This document shows, piece after piece, positions 45,201-53,891 of a stretch of 64,000 bases of DNA. Both the position numbers and the translations under genes were made by a program. Within the stretch, counting starts at the first letter, position 1. Each line of letters starts with the position of its first letter. The notes under the pieces are model-generated. The model searched no databases. It had not been told where the DNA came from and saw only the letters and a list, made by a program, of their open reading frames with translations. Origin of the DNA: CAYHVK01 sp964360255 (GTDB lineage: Bacteria; Bdellovibrionota; Bdellovibrionia; Bdellovibrionales; UBA1609); the NCBI GenBank assembly GCA_964360255.1, contig CAYHVK010000002.1, positions 168,782 to 232,781 on the forward strand, written 5' to 3'.

Positions 45201-46523
45201 GTTGAGAGAATGCGTATCACCTCTGCAGGTAATGTCGGTATTGGCACGACGGCTCCGACGGCTCTTCTAGATGTTCAGGGCGGAACAGCTGCAGCTTCAA
45301 CAAACGGAGTCGGAATTAATCTCGTCGCTCAAGCTGGTGGCACCGTTAATCAAAACGGTGGCACTATCAATATCACGGGCGGTGCTGGAGCAGGAACCGG
45401 CAATGGGGGCAACATCAATTTAACGGCCGGAGCTTCTACCGGCACTGATGGAATTGTGAATCTGATCGGCCCTGGCCCAACATCGGTCTCAATGAAACGA
45501 ACTGACGCCGCTAAACTTCTTCAGTTTTCACAATCAGGCACCGGCAATCCTTGGCAAATTGCAACTACTGGTAATGCAGGTCTCGACATTAGAGCCCTAG
45601 GGGGCTACATCAATATTGCCAATACTTCAGGTAAAATCTATTTAGATACAACCGGCAACGTCGGTATCGGCACGACAGCTCCAACGAGTGCTCTTCATGT
45701 CTCAAAAGCAGATGCCACGATCTATTCGCAAGGTACAACGAAAGCCGATATCACAGCGAGTTTAACAAGTGCCTCGAACTTAGCTCCGCAACTTCTTTTA
45801 AATAAAGCGGGCACTTCAGGTCTTCCAGCTGCTAACGATGATCTTGGTCATATTCAATTCTACGGTTCAGATTCAACTTTTGCTTGGCAGCACTCGGCTC
45901 GCATTTCAGCCCAAATCGAAGGTACTCCCACAGACACAGTTATGCCAACGAGTTTACAGTTCTACACGCGACCAATTACAGCCAGTGCGACTCCGCAAGA
46001 GCGCTTGCGTATTACTGCTGCCGGCAACGTCGGTATTGGCGCGACGGCGCCAAATTATAAACTTGAAGTTGCAGGTACAATCGCTACGACTTCAGGAGGA
46101 GTTCGCTTTCCTGACTCTACAACTCAGACAACATCAGCTAAGCAGGTTCTATCCGGATGTGTTGCAGCATCTATTCCTGCATCGACAACTCAGTTTGGCA
46201 CTTTTGGCGGGTCCTCGACTTCGGGGACAGAAGTGAACCGACAAATCGTACTTCCGTTTGGCGGCACTCTTGAAAAACTCTATGTGATTACGTCGGGTGT
46301 GCAGCCAGGCACCGGGGCCCTAACAATTACACTTCGAAAAAATGCAGCAGATACTTCAGTCACGGTTACATTGGCAGCCAGCGCAGCAGCAGGAACATAC
46401 TCAGACGTAGTTAACAGTGTTTCAGCTGCGGCCGGGGATACTATTAGCCTTCAGTTTGCCAACGCGGCTAGTGCACCAACTGGCAATGTTGGTTGCTATT
46501 CTATGATGTTGACTCCGAATTAG
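42216..46523 (+). CDS. Giant fibre protein, Bdellovibrio chimeric-fibre (MAT-like) type
   Basis: About 1435 residues from the ATG at 42216; an in-frame TTG at 42198 is less likely. A signal peptide ends IAFAASEA. An N-terminal domain of about 150 residues (QTFTLDGRLFAD, then FQILDSTQTCILYEE) is followed by a stalk of repeated modules. Each module carries GNVGIGTTAPT or a close variant, at about 43186, 43564, 44061, 44598, 44887, 45235, 45660 and 46030. Between them are phage-tail-like inserts such as SISFSSDADTGWY. The last 110 residues differ (LEKLYVITSGVQPGTGAL) and look like a separate tip. No S74 chaperone is seen. Trimeric surface-fibre and prey-binding roles are inferred from published Bdellovibrio fibres. 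Confidence 0.8.
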   Translation: MKYVGSILVFLLASIAFAASEAPQTFTLDGRLFADSAGTTPLTDADVDLVFQILDSTQTCILYEETRTNLNASVSNGYFTYQIGSATGDAKRSAGDNGLTMKQVYSNTPQAGLNGKLLANIATPCAHTPTAGQQRYLRVQVTPSSDSVTRILTPFMAIDSVPNAVIAEHAESAGKLGTLASSDVLQVNTTAGYTLSQSNLESIFTTSNFSALTTLLAGTSTLYNKPASNGTTVIPSIASPSSPAAGQVWYNSGNILYHDGTTTRTISTGSSSSVAAGDGSAATPSISFSSDADTGWYLAAPDTLAAATGGVERARIDASGNLGVGSTAPGARLTLGGAATAAAWGSAGIGIRQNSSTYTDSSSTGTVGFNYVNAFGVPTLAASSATTYTNASAFSLYPPQPGTNVTLTNSTGLTVNASTLTGVTNGYGLQVNAPTGATNNYAASFMDGNVGIGTTAPTSKLHLVDTSTLTAGNGFQFFNSYTVSPATVSTTHFWGQKNASHYKGVGNLTGQLVSGEFEAARNDAAAGTATSLTGAVGTARNDAAGTTSSATGISGYTKASSGTIATGIGGRFEVTTTGGTTSTGYGVYVGSIQATNKFSLYTSDTTAPSYFAGTVGIGTTAPTAVLQLKAGTATAGTAPLKFTTGTNLTTPEDGAMEYSSGALYFTVGATRYTIPLNGSTGSYTNVSNISNSAGDITLSPVATTGAVKIDSGTTSINSTSGALIVTGGVGVSGSINAGGAINAGTTLSAGTNAFIPQIYGGATAASNIKIDGSSDATPGNVLLATGSGGGYVGIGTTNPTLNLGFGGDVPRFIGVERTTLAATAGKNLIVQSGGAKSGETNQSGGTLSLSSGVATGSGNSQIQFATAGGGASGTTDSAPTVKMVINGAGNVGVGTTAPTGKFSVVGDNGTADIYQEIYGAAFIPTFKMYKARNTAALPNVVQDGDTLMRFQGAGYDGGTSRVAAQMRVQVDGTPGLGDMPGRLMFDTVPDGSTSAVERMRITSAGNVGIGTTAPTALLDVQGGTAAASTNGVGINLVAQAGGTVNQNGGTINITGGAGAGTGNGGNINLTAGASTGTDGIVNLIGPGPTSVSMKRTDAAKLLQFSQSGTGNPWQIATTGNAGLDIRALGGYINIANTSGKIYLDTTGNVGIGTTAPTSALHVSKADATIYSQGTTKADITASLTSASNLAPQLLLNKAGTSGLPAANDDLGHIQFYGSDSTFAWQHSARISAQIEGTPTDTVMPTSLQFYTRPITASATPQERLRITAAGNVGIGATAPNYKLEVAGTIATTSGGVRFPDSTTQTTSAKQVLSGCVAASIPASTTQFGTFGGSSTSGTEVNRQIVLPFGGTLEKLYVITSGVQPGTGALTITLRKNAADTSVTVTLAASAAAGTYSDVVNSVSAAAGDTISLQFANAASAPTGNVGCYSMMLTPN

Positions 46524-46690
46524 AAGTAACTCAATTCTTTGCAAGTAATTCAGACTTGTCTGACAATTGTCATCTCAGGTTTCGTAACCTTGCCCGATTG
46601 CTATTGCCAAGCAATACATAGCATTTAAAAACCCATTAAACCGCACCTCGGGGCACAGTTGTTGAATAACTCCAAATGGGAGAATCAATC

Positions 46691-48427
46691 ATGCTTCGAA
46701 AGTTTATCACTACAGCCTTAATACTTTGCCAGGTGAGCGCACCCGTGCACTTCGCTTATGCCCAGCCTGCACTGACTAAAGGCACCCAGCCTCCCGTACA
46801 AAACGAAACTCCGCCGCCCGCTCCCATTGAAAGCGATATGTCTCTGCCAGAAGCCCGCGCGGTGATCGCCGAAGCGGATCGCACTCAAATCAGCGACGTA
46901 TTAGGGGCCGATGAAGCCGCTATTACCCCTGCAAAAAAACAACGCTTCCGTGTGAAGTGGCGCAAATTGATTGAAGCTAATTACGTGGTCAGATTTATTC
47001 CAGGTAAAAATAGTTTTATGAGTTGGTGGCAGAAGAACGAAGATCAAACTTTAAAAGAGCGCCGACTTCTAAAAAAAGGAACTTTGCAAACCCTAATGGT
47101 GGTGAGCGTAGTTCTTGCTGTGGCCGCAGCCACTAATGCTCACTATAATATTATCCCGTTCGGAATGTGGATGGACCAAGCGTTGGTCAACCCTGATCTC
47201 AAGGCGGCAAGTGCGACGAGTATTGAAAAGCTCTGGGCGATTTCTTCTCTGGTTATATCAAAGCTAGGTGACGGTTTTATGTTGGGAGTTAAATTCGTCG
47301 GCGGTATTGCAGGCGCGGTATTAACTTATTCGATTTTAAGCTCTCTTATGACCGCCTTTATCAGTCGTCCCAAAAATGTGATGGAGCAAAAACTCAATGC
47401 AGTGAGCGGCGTAGTTTTTGGCCCATTTACAACTTGGCTCACGGCTCGCCTTGATAGTCTCTCAGATCGTGTCAGCCGTATGGGCCTTCGTTTTACGAAT
47501 CTAAGCCGTCGTCTTAAAGGGCAGCCGCCGATCGTACTCGACAGCACTGACACAGATGAGGTTTTGAATATACAAAATCTCACTCGCGGCAGTCTTTCAC
47601 AAATTCAACAATTGCAAGCGCACTGGAAGTCAGTGGGTTTAAACACAAATTTGAACAGCCATGAGCTCGATAAAATTATCTCAAGCGAGCGAGTGCTTTG
47701 GTCTGAGATGCAAAATAACTATTTGAACAACTTTATTGAAACGCAGAGAACGGGCCGTACCAATTTATGGGAAGCCGTTTATTACTCTCCTCAACATTTT
47801 GCCCAAGTGATTCGTGCGGCTTTGAGTTCAGCTGATAATTTCTATGAAAACTTTGAGCGGGCTAAAGAGCGTATTATGCGCGATCGCCCTGAGCATACAG
47901 GTGAGGTCAAGATTTTAGGTCAAAAGCTCAAAGAAGCCATTCGCTTAGTTTACTTCAATCAGATTCGCGACCCTGAACTCGCTCAGCAAAATCGCAACGA
48001 AGTTCAGCGTATCAAAGTGAGACTGAACGAAATCGGAGCAGATCCGGATGATATCCGTCTTCTCGAAGAGCGTATGAACAAACATATGATAGCTAAAAAC
48101 GAAGCTGTAATGAATCTTGTCATACTTCTAAGGCGCGATATTGAATTTGGTGTCTTTACTATTGAGCTCCCAGAGGCCGCCTACGAGCGTTTATTGAAGG
48201 TGCGTGAAGAGCTGGGTTTAGACTACTACCTGCAAGAGCTTCGTGAAGAGGTCATCGCCTTGGGCGAAGACTTCGAGCTGAATCTTCGTGCTTACGCCAA
48301 TTTTGTTGAGATGTATAAAGTGCTCCGATCTAAAGCAGAAGCTAAAAAATCGAAATCGAAAAAGCCAACGGCCCCTGCAGCTACGGCAAAAGATTGCGGA
48401 ATCCATCTCTCGGCGAAGGCTTCGTAA
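46691..48427 (+). CDS. Large exported membrane protein of unknown function
   Basis: About 578 residues from the ATG at 46691, which has GGGAG 12-16 nt upstream. A signal peptide ends AYAQP and is followed by a Pro-rich linker. Two further membrane helices lie near residues 132-152 and 203-225. The C-terminal 350 residues are strongly helical and charged, probably coiled coil, with a Lys/Ser/Ala tail. No family is recognised. It follows the fibre gene by about 165 nt, so a joint role in the envelope is possible but not shown. Confidence 0.62.
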   Translation: MLRKFITTALILCQVSAPVHFAYAQPALTKGTQPPVQNETPPPAPIESDMSLPEARAVIAEADRTQISDVLGADEAAITPAKKQRFRVKWRKLIEANYVVRFIPGKNSFMSWWQKNEDQTLKERRLLKKGTLQTLMVVSVVLAVAAATNAHYNIIPFGMWMDQALVNPDLKAASATSIEKLWAISSLVISKLGDGFMLGVKFVGGIAGAVLTYSILSSLMTAFISRPKNVMEQKLNAVSGVVFGPFTTWLTARLDSLSDRVSRMGLRFTNLSRRLKGQPPIVLDSTDTDEVLNIQNLTRGSLSQIQQLQAHWKSVGLNTNLNSHELDKIISSERVLWSEMQNNYLNNFIETQRTGRTNLWEAVYYSPQHFAQVIRAALSSADNFYENFERAKERIMRDRPEHTGEVKILGQKLKEAIRLVYFNQIRDPELAQQNRNEVQRIKVRLNEIGADPDDIRLLEERMNKHMIAKNEAVMNLVILLRRDIEFGVFTIELPEAAYERLLKVREELGLDYYLQELREEVIALGEDFELNLRAYANFVEMYKVLRSKAEAKKSKSKKPTAPAATAKDCGIHLSAKAS

Positions 48428-48586
48428 AACGACATAAATTCATGAACTCTCAAGTGTGTTGAACTTGTTTACAGATTCAAAATTAAGTGCTTGAACCCAC
48501 GTAAAGCCCGTAGAACTTTTAGTCACGTCAGCAAATATTCTCTGATATATATCAAGAGCACGACCAGACCATCCGATTAGTTAATT

Positions 48587-51583
48587 ATGAAAACACTTAA
48601 GTATTGTGTTCGTAATTTAGGGTTATTAGCCCTCGTGACTCTACAGCTGTTTTTCTACCAGAACTGCGGTGGAGGGATGGAGTCGTTGAATTCATCCGTC
48701 GACTTGAGTTCTGGCTTAGGCAATGGCCCGGTCGATACGACGCCTCCAATGCTCATGTTTTTGACCCCGCAACCTTCTACTTATTTAAAGACTCCCTTTA
48801 AAATTCAAGGCACATGCGAAGACGGTTTAGATGTAAAGTATGCTCTTAACCAAGTCGCCACACCTTCAACGGCAATTTGCAATCAAAGTCTATTCAGTAT
48901 TGATGTTTCAACACTGGCTGATGGAGTTCACCAAATTGAAGTGAGTCAGTCAGATGCAGCCGGTAACAAAGGCACTAGCAACTTATCATTTAAAGTCGAT
49001 AAGACGGCGCCAGCGCCGATGATCGCAATGCCGGCGGCGAATGCGACGCTGACGGTTGTGGGCTTTAACGTTTCTGGTTCTTGCGAAAGTAATTTGCCAG
49101 TGGTTATTGCTGGTACAGCTTTAGCGGCACCGGTTTCGGTGAATTGTACAGCAGGAGCTTTTCAAACGGCAGTGACTGGCACCGGTACAAATGGAACCGC
49201 GAGTATCACGGTTGAGCAAACGGACTTGGCTGATAATAAAGGCTCTTCATCTCGCAGTGTTGTGATTAATTTAAGTTCAACGGTGCCAGTGGTGAAGATC
49301 ACTTCGCCGGCGGCCAATTTATTAACAAATGTCAGAGCTCTCAATTTAGCCGGCACATGTGAATCTGGTTTAACAGTGACGGTGGCCGGTGCAGGCACTG
49401 CGCCCACTTCAGCCGTTTGCTCATCTGGGAAATTTGGCGTTCCAATAGCTTTAACTGCAGGCGATGGTTTGAAAGCCGTTACTGTTTCGCAAAAGAATGC
49501 AAAGAACGAAGTGGGCCAGGACGCTCGTAGCTTTCAACTCGATATGACGGGCCCTACTCTTACAATCGCTTCACCAGCTGCCGGTGCAAAGGCTGAAGTG
49601 ATGATAACTCTAGCCGGTGCATGTGAAACCGGACTTCCTGTATCTATCACGGGTGCAGGTGTGGCCGCTCCATCAACTTTGAACTGCGCTATGAATATGT
49701 ATCAAGGAGCCGTCAACTTCTCGGCGAACCTTGGTGTTAAGACGATCAGTCTCTCGCAAGCCGATGCTGCTGGTAACAAAACAACAGTGACTCGTGATTT
49801 TGAGCGTATTGCTCCACCTGTCGTCGTGCTAGATGGTCAACTGCTTTATGCCAATAACTGCGCGGGCTGCCATAATGCATTAGCTAGTTCAACGAAGCTC
49901 GGCCGCACATCTACGCAAATTACTTTAGCGATTTCTAATATCAATGAAATGAAATTTTTGAAGCTGACGGCCCCAGAAGTTTCGGCTATTGCATCCGCTT
50001 TAGAGATAACAGCACCACCGCCGGCACAACCACTTCCTACGCTACCGTTACCAGCGGCTATTCCTGCTGCCAATACTAGTGCGCTTTATGCAGCGAATGC
50101 TTTCGGTGTGTCGGATATGCGCCGCTTAACTCGCGCTGAAGTTGTGAACTCTGTACGTGATATCTTAACTGTCGCACCACCTACGGCCTCAGTTGATTCA
50201 TTGCCAGAAGATCTTTCTGACGAAGCGGTCAATCCATTTGATAACGACACAAGTCTTCAGAGTGTATCGTTGGCCGCCATCGAAGGTTATGATAAATTTG
50301 CTGAAGCGGTGAGTGCCGACATTCAAGGTCGCACAGCTTTAATTAATACTCTAGCTGGTTGCACGCCAAATGGTGTGAGTGACAGCGCTTGTTTTGGTAA
50401 ATTCGTGTCGAACGTAGCGCGCTTGTTTTTACGTCGCGAAATTACGTCGGCTGAGCAAACTCGTTTCGCCGCGCTTCTCACGCGCTCAACGGCGCTGAAT
50501 AATTATTACGTAGCTCCAGCCCTTCTTGTGCAGGCGCTTATCATGAGCCCTGAGTTCTTATACCGAGTTGAAGTGGGTACGACTATTGTGGGCTCAACTG
50601 CTAAAGCTTTAACAAATTATGAAATTGCTACGCGCATGTCCTATCTCGCGTGGGGGAGCGCTCCTGATAAAGCTCTTCTTGATGCTGCAGCAGCGGGCAG
50701 TTTGAAAACTGAAGCTTCACGCGTATCACAAATGCAAAGACTTCTCTCTGATAATCGCGCAAAGAACCAAGCCTACCGTTTTCACACTCAGTGGTTAGGT
50801 TATGGAGAAGTGGGCTTACCAGCGACAGGGACTCTCGCTTCAGATATGAAGCAAGAGACGAATAAACTTTTAGAGAATATTCTTTTCACTTCAACAACGG
50901 CGAAGTGGCTCGATATTTTCACATCGAACCAAACTTATGTGACTCCAGCACTTGCCACACATTATGGAATGTCTGCACCAGCCTCGCCAGGTTGGGTGAA
51001 TTACACAGGCGTGCGTGGTGGCGGTATCTTAGCTCATGGTCAATTCTTAGCCCAAGGTGCGAAGTTCGGCGATACAAGCCCAACTCTTCGTGGTTACAGA
51101 ATTTTGAAACGCGTTTTCTGTCAGAAGTTTGGCCCGGTACCAGTCGGAGTCGACCCAGATAATCCGCCCCCTAGCGTCGGCAATTCAAACTGTAAGAACG
51201 ACACTTACAATATGCGCTACCAAGCGGCCTGCACAGGTTGCCATGCTCTCACTGATAATATTGGTTTTGGTTTAGAGAATTATTCTCCATGGGGTCAGTG
51301 GCGTATTACCGAACCAAATCGTCCGACATGTACAGTTAAAGCTGATGGTTCAGTTGGTACGGCATTATTCTCGGGCCCGAAAGAGCTCGGTGCTCTTGTT
51401 GCCAATCAGCCTTTGGCCGCTCAGTGCGCCTCTCGTCAGCTCTTGCGTTATGCCTTAGGTCGTGCTGATGAGCCAACTGATGCAAGTACGATTGCGGCCA
51501 TGCATGCTCAATATAACCAAACACCGCAGTTCTCAGCTATGTTGCAGTCGATTGTTCGTTCACAAGCATTTGTTCAAAAATAA
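48587..51583 (+). CDS. DUF1592/DUF1588-type haem protein with Ig-like repeats
   Basis: A 998-residue exported protein. The signal ends LFFYQNCGGG, an atypical lipobox-like cysteine. Four Ig-like repeats (about residues 45-405) each hold a Cys in a G(T/S/A)CE motif. A first haem motif CAGCH is at 425-429. Then come the planctomycete-type domains: RRLTRAEVVNSVRDIL (DUF1587), LFLRREITSAEQ (DUF1595), TNYEIATRMSYLAWGSAPD (DUF1592), GGILAHGQFLAQGAKFGDTSP (DUF1588) with CTGCH at 882-886, and CASRQLLRYALGR (DUF1585). It is paired with the DUF1552 gene 12 nt downstream. The substrate of this system is unknown. Confidence 0.88.
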   Translation: MKTLKYCVRNLGLLALVTLQLFFYQNCGGGMESLNSSVDLSSGLGNGPVDTTPPMLMFLTPQPSTYLKTPFKIQGTCEDGLDVKYALNQVATPSTAICNQSLFSIDVSTLADGVHQIEVSQSDAAGNKGTSNLSFKVDKTAPAPMIAMPAANATLTVVGFNVSGSCESNLPVVIAGTALAAPVSVNCTAGAFQTAVTGTGTNGTASITVEQTDLADNKGSSSRSVVINLSSTVPVVKITSPAANLLTNVRALNLAGTCESGLTVTVAGAGTAPTSAVCSSGKFGVPIALTAGDGLKAVTVSQKNAKNEVGQDARSFQLDMTGPTLTIASPAAGAKAEVMITLAGACETGLPVSITGAGVAAPSTLNCAMNMYQGAVNFSANLGVKTISLSQADAAGNKTTVTRDFERIAPPVVVLDGQLLYANNCAGCHNALASSTKLGRTSTQITLAISNINEMKFLKLTAPEVSAIASALEITAPPPAQPLPTLPLPAAIPAANTSALYAANAFGVSDMRRLTRAEVVNSVRDILTVAPPTASVDSLPEDLSDEAVNPFDNDTSLQSVSLAAIEGYDKFAEAVSADIQGRTALINTLAGCTPNGVSDSACFGKFVSNVARLFLRREITSAEQTRFAALLTRSTALNNYYVAPALLVQALIMSPEFLYRVEVGTTIVGSTAKALTNYEIATRMSYLAWGSAPDKALLDAAAAGSLKTEASRVSQMQRLLSDNRAKNQAYRFHTQWLGYGEVGLPATGTLASDMKQETNKLLENILFTSTTAKWLDIFTSNQTYVTPALATHYGMSAPASPGWVNYTGVRGGGILAHGQFLAQGAKFGDTSPTLRGYRILKRVFCQKFGPVPVGVDPDNPPPSVGNSNCKNDTYNMRYQAACTGCHALTDNIGFGLENYSPWGQWRITEPNRPTCTVKADGSVGTALFSGPKELGALVANQPLAAQCASRQLLRYALGRADEPTDASTIAAMHAQYNQTPQFSAMLQSIVRSQAFVQK

Positions 51584-51595
51584 AAGGGATGTTGT

Positions 51596-52990
51596 ATGGC
51601 TATTAGAAAAACATTAGATCGCAGAACCCTTCTCAAAGGAGCCGGTGTCGCCATCGGTCTTCCGTTTCTTGAAGCCATGCTGCCGCCGCTAGCTTGGGCG
51701 GCTCCGAAAACCCCAAGACTTGTTTCAGTCTATGGTGGAGTGCCAAGCTATTTATCAAAGGCACTTCCCCCTGTAGGTGCTTTAGGAGCTACATTATCGG
51801 CGCCGATTGCTTCACTTGCAGCGGTTCGCCAGCATGTGACTCTAATTTCAGGTATGACAATACCTCAATATGCTAAGGGTACAACGCCCCCTCCGGCGGG
51901 ATGCGTACAACAACAACACTATTGTGTGCCAGCACCATGGCTTGGCGGAATGCCAAGTATGGAGGCTAAGCCGATGCTCCATCAATGCCACACGGTCGAT
52001 CAAATTTGGGCCGATCTTTATGGTGCGACAACGCGTTTTAAGTCTATTCAGGCTCGCACTCAAACCGTTGGATATTTATACGGTGCTTTAGGTGGTATTG
52101 TCTCATCACGTTATGTGAATGGCGTCCTTAGTACGTTAGCTCCCGAGGCGAGTCCGCTCGCTCTTTATAATAAATTATTTTCTGCCGGTGTCGGTGGGTC
52201 TACGCCGCCGCCCGTATCAAACCCAGCACAACTGAATAAACAAAGTGTTCTCGATTTAGTTCTTGCTGATGCGAATCGATTAACGTCAAGTTTGAGTGGT
52301 ACGGATAAAGCTCGTATGGAGCAACACTTTGATCAAATTCGCGAAATTGAAAAGACAATTGCTGGTAGCGGTAGCTCAACTGGTCCGATCAGTGGCGCTT
52401 GTGCCATGCCCGCGAATCCAGGTCCGGACCCGGCTATCGTGCGCGGCTCGGCTGGTGTGATTAATGGTTGGGCCAACGAAACTAAGCGCGGTGATGTGAT
52501 GGCCGATCTTTTAGCTATGGCTCTCGCTTGTGATTTAACTCGCGCGATTTCTTGGCAGCTCACTTGGGATCAATGCGGTCTTGGCTCTCTTGATATTTCA
52601 GGAGTGAACAGTGACCTTCATGCCATCTCTCACGATGTGAACAACGACACAACGGGCGTCCTCAAAGTCGCAATGGAGAAACATTACAATTGGCATTGCG
52701 CTCGCTTTGCTCGCCTCGTCGCGAACTTAGCCGCAATGTCTGATGGTACGGGTACAGTTCTCGATAGTACTTTCTTAGCTCTCGGAACCGGTGAGGGTGC
52801 GAGCGCTCACAATCGCTCAACTATGGGAGTTATTATTGCGGGGAATGGTTCTGGTATTAAACTCGGACAGCATATTTTAGGCAATGGAGCACATCCAGGC
52901 ACAGTTTGGGTCTCAGCTATGCAATCCCTCGGTCGCACAAGCTCAACATTCGGTCAACTCAGCAGCGGCTTCTTACCGATGCTAAAATAA
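51596..52990 (+). CDS. DUF1552 family Tat-exported protein
   Basis: A 464-residue protein with a twin-arginine signal, RRTLLKG at residues 9-15 and a hydrophobic region ending LAWAAP. The body fits DUF1552, the usual partner of DUF1592-type proteins, with a WQLTWDQCG segment and a GTGEGASAHNRSTMGVIIAG region. Tat export suggests folding or cofactor binding in the cytoplasm first. It follows the DUF1592 gene by 12 nt, so they form an operon. Its TAA stop is also the first part of the left repeat arm of the transposase-bearing unit. Confidence 0.87.
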   Translation: MAIRKTLDRRTLLKGAGVAIGLPFLEAMLPPLAWAAPKTPRLVSVYGGVPSYLSKALPPVGALGATLSAPIASLAAVRQHVTLISGMTIPQYAKGTTPPPAGCVQQQHYCVPAPWLGGMPSMEAKPMLHQCHTVDQIWADLYGATTRFKSIQARTQTVGYLYGALGGIVSSRYVNGVLSTLAPEASPLALYNKLFSAGVGGSTPPPVSNPAQLNKQSVLDLVLADANRLTSSLSGTDKARMEQHFDQIREIEKTIAGSGSSTGPISGACAMPANPGPDPAIVRGSAGVINGWANETKRGDVMADLLAMALACDLTRAISWQLTWDQCGLGSLDISGVNSDLHAISHDVNNDTTGVLKVAMEKHYNWHCARFARLVANLAAMSDGTGTVLDSTFLALGTGEGASAHNRSTMGVIIAGNGSGIKLGQHILGNGAHPGTVWVSAMQSLGRTSSTFGQLSSGFLPMLK

Positions 52991-53019
52991 AAGGTGCCCG
53001 GTTGCTAATCGGTGCTGCG
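52989..53019 (+). repeat. Palindromic repeat arm D-left
   Basis: The 31-nt arm starts within the TAA stop of the DUF1552 gene. It is the exact reverse complement of 53861-53891. Confidence 0.85.
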
Positions 53020-53074
53020 GGTTGGCGAAGGGTTGTGCATGCCAATAGTTCCAATATATCAGAGAACTGATGGT

Positions 53075-53101
53075 CATCCGACTTAATCCATAAGCCGGAT
53101 G
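53075..53101. repeat. Hairpin inside the REP-flanked unit
   Basis: CATCCGACTTA and TAAGCCGGATG pair over 11 nt with one mismatch around a 5-nt loop, between the left arm and the transposase stop. It lacks a T-run on the minus strand, so a terminator role is doubtful. Confidence 0.5.
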
Positions 53102-53127
53102 TCGTATCTAGATTAGCCCACTCTAAA

Positions 53128-53766
53128 TTAGTACTTTATAAAATCGAGCTCATTCGCCTTGTGATTTATTTTTCTCAGCTTAAATTGCGGCTTCCTTAAA
53201 GCATTTTTCATATCAATCCGATGTTTTTCTGATGTCGGCGTATTGAGCCACTTTAAATTTTCTAGCGAAAATTTTTCTTCAAATAAGATTGTGTCTTCTA
53301 TGACAGGCACTCGGAGATGTGAGCTCCCGATCAATCCGTGAAGAGTTGAATATTCATAATCTTCAACGTTCAAGCTTAATCCAGCTTCGACTGGGTTCCG
53401 ATAAACGTATTTATAGACATTTTCGAAATGACGGTGAGAAGACAGTTCGGAGCGAAAAACTCTATTGCCGTAAATCTGATTAATATGTCCGGCGGACGCT
53501 GAAATATGACGGCTCGTCTGTTGCATAAAATACTGCATCGCTTGCGACAAGTTCGCTTCTGGAAAGCTGGCAATGAAGTGAAAGTGGTTGCTCATGAGAA
53601 CAAATGAGTGGATTTGAACTTGAAAACCCACATTAATTATAGAGAGATAGCAGGACATAATCTCCCAAACCTCGTCGATCGGAATAGGAAAGTGCATCTT
53701 GTTATGCGAGCGTGCGCCCAAATGATAAGGATGAATTGGAGAACAAACAAAAGGTTTTCTAGCCAT
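53128..53766 (-). CDS. REP-associated tyrosine transposase (RAYT), copy 3
   Basis: A 212-residue IS200-like Y1 transposase. The HUH motif is MSNHFHFIASF and the catalytic Tyr is in YKYVYRNPVEAGL, both spelled as in typical RAYT proteins. It differs from the two MKQxxLF-type genes at 6727 and 28075. The C-terminal extension of about 70 charged residues is usual for this group. It lies between inverted 31-nt arms, unlike the other two copies. Such proteins cut and join REP hairpins as single strands; this one presumably acts on the AAAAGGTGCCCGG arms (inference). Confidence 0.88.
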   Translation of the reverse strand: MARKPFVCSPIHPYHLGARSHNKMHFPIPIDEVWEIMSCYLSIINVGFQVQIHSFVLMSNHFHFIASFPEANLSQAMQYFMQQTSRHISASAGHINQIYGNRVFRSELSSHRHFENVYKYVYRNPVEAGLSLNVEDYEYSTLHGLIGSSHLRVPVIEDTILFEEKFSLENLKWLNTPTSEKHRIDMKNALRKPQFKLRKINHKANELDFIKY

Positions 53767-53860
53767 AATTAGCTAGTAAGCAAAATGTCTGCCGGACACG
53801 GGAGTCTAATTATTTGGGAGTTATAGAATGAAACCTTTGTTATTTAAAATTTAGACAGCG

Positions 53861-53891
53861 CGCAGCACCGATTAGCAACCGGGCACCTTTT
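53861..53891 (-). repeat. Palindromic repeat arm D-right
   Basis: The exact inverse of 52989-53019. Read on the minus strand it begins with the TAA stop codon of hflX (53890-53892). Confidence 0.85.

Larger units (their letters stand above)
52989..53891. mobile_element. REP-flanked transposase unit (REPtron-like)
   Basis: A 903-nt segment bounded by perfect 31-nt inverted repeats and carrying one Y1-transposase gene on the minus strand. It fits exactly between the TAA stop of the DUF1552 gene and the TAA stop (minus strand) of hflX. The same arm sequence recurs at least four more times in the window without a transposase. This layout is that of a RAYT gene with its REP sequences. Current mobility is not shown. 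Confidence 0.75.

Noticed and set aside
43186..46060. CRISPR-like regular repeats
   Set aside because: The periodic similarity is at the protein level (VGIGTTAPT modules inside one frame), with unequal spacing and diverged DNA.
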